10,035 nucleotides of DNA from Elusimicrobiota bacterium. Lineage in GTDB: Bacteria; CG03; SLGR01; PWQF01. Under the pieces are notes generated by a model, which was not told the DNA's origin, ran no database searches, and worked only from the letters and a program-made list of their open reading frames with translations. The stretch covers positions 1 to 10,035 of the forward strand of contig PWOI01000194.1 in assembly GCA_003557485.1 (NCBI GenBank). Reading direction: 5' to 3'. The translations under genes were made by a program, and so were the position numbers. Of the stretch, positions 7,009 to 10,035 are shown piece by piece; the stretch's first letter is position 1, and every line of letters starts with the position of its first letter.

Positions 7009-9048
7009 TTAACGGCCTTCTTCTTTTTCCTTCTGATACTTTTCAACAAGCTGGGCCTGAATATCGTGCGGAACAGCTTCATAGTGGTCAAATTCCGATA
7101 CATACTCGGCTTCTCCGCTTGTAAGAGACCTTAAATCCTCAGCATATGTGGTAAGAGACTGTTTGGGAATAAGAGCATTTATACTCTGCATGCTGCCTGC
7201 CGGCTCCATACCCAGAACTCTTCCGCGCCGTGAATTCAAGTCACCCATAACAGCTCCTGTATAATCTTTGGAAACAGTTATTTTGACTTTCATTATAGGT
7301 TCTAGAATAAAGGTAGCGGCCTGTTTCATTGCCTCCTGAAAGGCAAGGCTCCCTGCAACCTGAAAAGCCATATCGGAAGAATCAACATCATGGTAGGAGC
7401 CGTCAAATACAGCAATTTTAATATCCTCAACTGGATAACCGGCAATAACCCCTTTTTTCATAGCATCCTTAATACCTTTTTCTATCGCGGGAATGTAACT
7501 TCCGGGTATTTTTCCGCCCACTATTTCATCAACAAATTCAAAACCCTTTCCTCTTTCAAGAGGAAACAGGTTTATAACGCAATCCCCGTACTGACCCCTT
7601 CCGCCGGTCTGTTTTTTATATTTTCCCCGGACAGATTCTACCTTGCGGCCAGCTGTTTCCCTGTAAGCAATTCTAGGCGGCACCAATTCGACCTCAGCGT
7701 CATACCTGTTTTTTAATTTCTTTACCATTAGATCAAGCTGCAGTGACCCTATTCCAGTAAGAACCATTTCTTTAGTTTCGGGATTGAACCCGAAACTAAG
7801 AGTGGGATCTTCTTCTCTTATACTGGCAAAACCCTTTGCTACCTTTTCTTCGTCTCCTTTAGACTTGGGATAAACTCCGCGGTCAACTACAGGCTGCGGG
7901 AATTTAATTTCTTCAAGAGCCTTTTCGGAGTCATTCGATGCTATTGTATCATTTATTTTAAGATCCTCGAACTTAATAAGAGCGCATATGTCACCGGCAG
8001 ATGCCTTGGGAACCTTAATGTTTTCAACCCCTCTTTTTAAAACGATCTGGTTAACCCTCTGTTTATTTTTATCTCTCAGGTTAACTATGTAATCCCCCTC
8101 TGAAATTGAACCTGAGAATATCTTTATGTAATTAACCTGCCCAACATGCTGCTGCGCTTCAGCCTTAAATACAAGAGCCTTGAATTCTCCAGACGGATCC
8201 GTCTTGTAATTTTCCGAAACAGAATCAAGCGGAGAAGGCGAAAATTTCCCGAGAAAATCCAGAAGCTGTTTAACCCCGTAACCTTTGACGGCACTGCCGC
8301 AGAACACAGGAACTATTTTTCCCGCGATGAGACCTCCGGTCAGGCCTTTTCTTAGTTCGTATTCCTGCAAAGGCTGGCCCTCAAGAAATTTCTCAGTCAA
8401 ACTGTCATCCGAAACGGCAACCGATTCCATAAGGCTTTCAGAATGAGAATTGGCTTCATCTTCCATATCAGCAGGTATTGCCTGCTCCTTCCCCTCTACG
8501 AAAGCTTTTTTATCAAGAAGGTTTATTACCCCTTTGAAGTTTTCAGCTTTACCGACAGGAACTGTAACCGGAGCCATATTCTGACTGAGGTTTTCCTTCA
8601 GATTTTCAACCAGAGACGAAAATTCGACGGGAGCATTATCCATAAAGTTCACATATACTATAACCGGTTTTTTCTCTGCATTGGCCATATTCCATATTTT
8701 TTTTGTTGCGACATCAATTCCTTCATGGGGATTTATCACAAGAATAACCGCCTCGCACACAGTCAGGGCCGCAACTGCCTGCCCAAAGAAATCGGCATAT
8801 CCGGGACTGTCGATAAGGTTTAATTTTACTCCTTCATTTTCAAAAGTTATTACTGACGAGTTTATTGAAGAGGCTCTTTCCTTTTCAAGGGGATCATAAT
8901 CTGAAACGGTGGTTTTTTCTTCTACGCTGCCAAGCCGGTTGGTGACTCCGCAACTAAATAAGGCGCTTTCCGTAAACTGTGTTTTCCCGGAACCGCTGGA
9001 GCCGCATACTGCTATGTTCCTGATTTCCCTGGTTTCGTAAATTTTCAC
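7009..9048 (-). CDS. Elongation factor G paralogue (EF-G2-like)
   Basis: This 679-residue EF-G-fold translational GTPase homologue has all five domains. The G domain has P-loop GSSGSGKT (16-23) instead of the usual AHxDxGKT. The switch I region is ERASSINSS (57-65) where EF-G has ERGITI. G3 is DSPGYADF (80-87), with Tyr84 where EF-G has the catalytic histidine. G4 is NFMD (134-137) instead of NKxD, and the G5-like motif is GSA (251-253). Domain IV holds GGRGQYGD (482-489) and the well-kept DGSYHDVDSSDMAF (549-562). Domain V has GDLNSRRGR (602-610). The lack of str-operon neighbours and these motif changes place it among EF-G paralogues rather than the main FusA. The GTG start (9048-9046) has AAGGAGG four bases upstream. 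It probably binds ribosomes; whether it hydrolyses GTP efficiently is uncertain. Confidence 0.88.
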   Translation of the reverse strand: MKIYETREIRNIAVCGSSGSGKTQFTESALFSCGVTNRLGSVEEKTTVSDYDPLEKERASSINSSVITFENEGVKLNLIDSPGYADFFGQAVAALTVCEAVILVINPHEGIDVATKKIWNMANAEKKPVIVYVNFMDNAPVEFSSLVENLKENLSQNMAPVTVPVGKAENFKGVINLLDKKAFVEGKEQAIPADMEDEANSHSESLMESVAVSDDSLTEKFLEGQPLQEYELRKGLTGGLIAGKIVPVFCGSAVKGYGVKQLLDFLGKFSPSPLDSVSENYKTDPSGEFKALVFKAEAQQHVGQVNYIKIFSGSISEGDYIVNLRDKNKQRVNQIVLKRGVENIKVPKASAGDICALIKFEDLKINDTIASNDSEKALEEIKFPQPVVDRGVYPKSKGDEEKVAKGFASIREEDPTLSFGFNPETKEMVLTGIGSLQLDLMVKKLKNRYDAEVELVPPRIAYRETAGRKVESVRGKYKKQTGGRGQYGDCVINLFPLERGKGFEFVDEIVGGKIPGSYIPAIEKGIKDAMKKGVIAGYPVEDIKIAVFDGSYHDVDSSDMAFQVAGSLAFQEAMKQAATFILEPIMKVKITVSKDYTGAVMGDLNSRRGRVLGMEPAGSMQSINALIPKQSLTTYAEDLRSLTSGEAEYVSEFDHYEAVPHDIQAQLVEKYQKEKEEGR

Positions 9049-9052
9049 TGTT

Positions 9053-9059
9053 CCTCCTT
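9053..9059 (-). promoter_or_regulatory. Ribosome-binding site that fixes the GTG start of the EF-G paralogue
   Basis: The minus strand reads AAGGAGG, then AACA, then GTG (9048-9046). The motif is strong but the 4-nt spacing is short. No in-frame ATG lies nearby upstream, and the protein begins correctly just before its P-loop, so GTG is the best start. Confidence 0.75.
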
Positions 9060-9107
9060 AATTTTTACACGTTTTTTTGTAGAATTGAATTTGCTTCCTG
9101 AAAGGTT

Positions 9108-9136
9108 ATTTTAGGAATTTTTAAGGTAAAACGCAA
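9108..9136 (-). promoter_or_regulatory. Possible promoter for the EF-G paralogue / yebC operon
   Basis: In the 99-bp gap upstream of the EF-G paralogue, the minus strand has TTGCGT (9136-9131), exactly 17 nt, then TAAAAT (9113-9108). The -10 box matches five of six consensus bases and the -35 box three of six. The leader would be about 50 nt. The region is AT-rich, so a chance match is possible. I see no clear terminator for the upstream gene in this gap. Confidence 0.35.
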
Positions 9137-9147
9137 GAATTGAAAAA

Positions 9148-9906
9148 TCAAAACTCAAAACTTACGGCACCGGCAAATCCGCTCTCTCCGAAGCCAGTAT
9201 TGATAAACGCTTCCGAGCGCAGGGAAACATTTTGAGATATATTGTATTTAACCCCTACAATAGGCGTTATTGTGCTTATTCTGGAACGGGAGGTCCTTTC
9301 TCTGTTTCGTATGGAATCTGTATATTTATACCGGTCTTCCGTATAAGCGAATTTAAGAGCTCCGTAAGCGGTAGCGGGATACCACTGCCTAGCGCCCATA
9401 AGAGCAAGCTCAACAGAATCGCTTCTGAAATCAATACTCTCTTTGAGGCTTTTTCCGTCAGCCTCGTCAAAGCTTAAAAAGACTGCATTTCCGCGCAAAT
9501 ACAGGCGCCACTGGGTAAAAACTATAAGATCTCCGTGTATATCCCGGCTTATTTCAGCAGATATGATATATCCGGGGCTGGAATTTTTAAGGCTGTCTAT
9601 TTTTTTACCGGATGCAGAAGTGTATTTTTCTATTTCAGCATAGATCCCGCCTGCTGACAGAGCATACTCAAAACCGGTTCTTCCCCTCCTGGATAAAGTC
9701 AGAACTGCAGACCTGAATTTCAGATCCTCCTGCCTGTTTATAAATTCGGTTTCCCTTTTAAATGACTCGTACGAAGCAACTATGTTATAAGCTGGAAGAA
9801 TGGATATTTCAGGACGGGCAATAAGAGGACGGGACTGTACTGCAACTGGTGTCAGACAGATAAGGATAATTATTATAAGTATTCTTTTTGACAATAAAAA
9901 AGGCAT
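9148..9906 (-). CDS. Putative outer-membrane beta-barrel protein, function unknown
   Basis: I do not recognise the family of this 252-residue protein. The N-terminus has KR at 7-8, a hydrophobic core (about 9-21) and a plausible signal-peptidase I site after VQS (25), so it should be exported. The rest is rich in alternating polar/non-polar and aromatic stretches separated by charged turns, for example about 78-95, 111-147, 164-193 and 213-252. It ends in SFEF with a terminal phenylalanine, as BAM-inserted barrels usually do. A small barrel of perhaps 8-12 strands is an inference from this pattern. The ATG at 9906 follows the 5S rRNA 3' end by only 12 T-rich bases. No Shine-Dalgarno is visible there or before an alternative TTG at codon 5. 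The signal peptide argues that the start is nevertheless close to 9906. Confidence 0.7.
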   Translation of the reverse strand: MPFLLSKRILIIIILICLTPVAVQSRPLIARPEISILPAYNIVASYESFKRETEFINRQEDLKFRSAVLTLSRRGRTGFEYALSAGGIYAEIEKYTSASGKKIDSLKNSSPGYIISAEISRDIHGDLIVFTQWRLYLRGNAVFLSFDEADGKSLKESIDFRSDSVELALMGARQWYPATAYGALKFAYTEDRYKYTDSIRNRERTSRSRISTITPIVGVKYNISQNVSLRSEAFINTGFGESGFAGAVSFEF

Positions 9907-9918
9907 AAAAAAATAAAA
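9907..9918 (-). terminator. T-rich tract after 5S rRNA, possible transcript end
   Basis: Directly after the GC-rich 3' strand of 5S helix I, the minus strand runs TTTTATTTTTTT into the ATG of the next gene. The stem plus T-run resembles an intrinsic terminator. However, helix I closes a large rRNA fold rather than a short hairpin, so efficiency cannot be judged. If it terminates well, the following gene has no visible promoter. Confidence 0.3.

Positions 9919-10035
<117 letters not shown>

Noticed and set aside
8443-8823. 126-codon open frame on the plus strand opposite the EF-G paralogue
   Set aside because: Antisense to the G domain, with no homology that I recognise and an aromatic-rich composition expected from reading lysine/glutamate-rich codons backwards.
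7009-9048. Canonical EF-G (fusA) or TetM-type ribosomal protection protein
   Set aside because: The G1, G3 and G4 motifs differ from canonical EF-G, and there are no rpsL/rpsG/tuf neighbours. The domain IV and P-loop pattern fit EF-G2-like paralogues better than TetM.

Overview
The window looks like chromosomal housekeeping DNA from a diderm, LPS-making, AT-leaning bacterium. It carries lipid A and heptose genes (lpxB, hldD), a protein with the look of an outer-membrane beta-barrel, a type IV pilus/type II secretion ATPase, a 5S rRNA gene and tRNA genes with encoded CCA. I see no phage, transposon, CRISPR or other mobile-element signature. The phylum cannot be fixed from what is visible. All genes lie on the minus strand except one pilB/gspE-type ATPase gene.

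Layout, left to right. Positions 1-104 hold a tRNA cluster on the minus strand: tRNA-Glu(UUC) and the first 15 nt of a second tRNA. Its promoter overlaps the end of the next gene. Positions 141-4261 hold a tightly overlapping minus-strand operon, in transcription order gnnB - gnnA - lpxB - hldD. GnnA and GnnB would convert UDP-GlcNAc to its 3-amino analogue. LpxB makes the lipid A disaccharide, and HldD makes the heptose donor for the LPS inner core. The combination predicts a lipid A built on 2,3-diamino-2,3-dideoxyglucose. A 150-bp divergent region (4262-4411) contains a good promoter for this operon, a 13-bp palindrome over its -35 box, and the start of the plus-strand pilB/gspE gene (4412-6235).

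Positions 6241-9048 hold a second minus-strand operon: an EF-G paralogue followed by yebC. Both are translation factors. The paralogue has normal-looking domains IV and V but altered GTPase motifs. Positions 9148-9906 hold an unfamiliar exported protein with a beta-barrel look. Its start codon sits only 12 nt after the 3' end of a 5S rRNA gene (about 9919-10035), the visible tail of an rRNA operon entering from the right.

The genes are mostly recognisable. The points most worth a second look are the predicted diamino lipid A pathway, the EF-G paralogue with a non-canonical G domain paired with yebC, and the protein gene abutting 5S rRNA without a visible ribosome-binding site or promoter space. 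I did not find a convincing new defence or mobile system.
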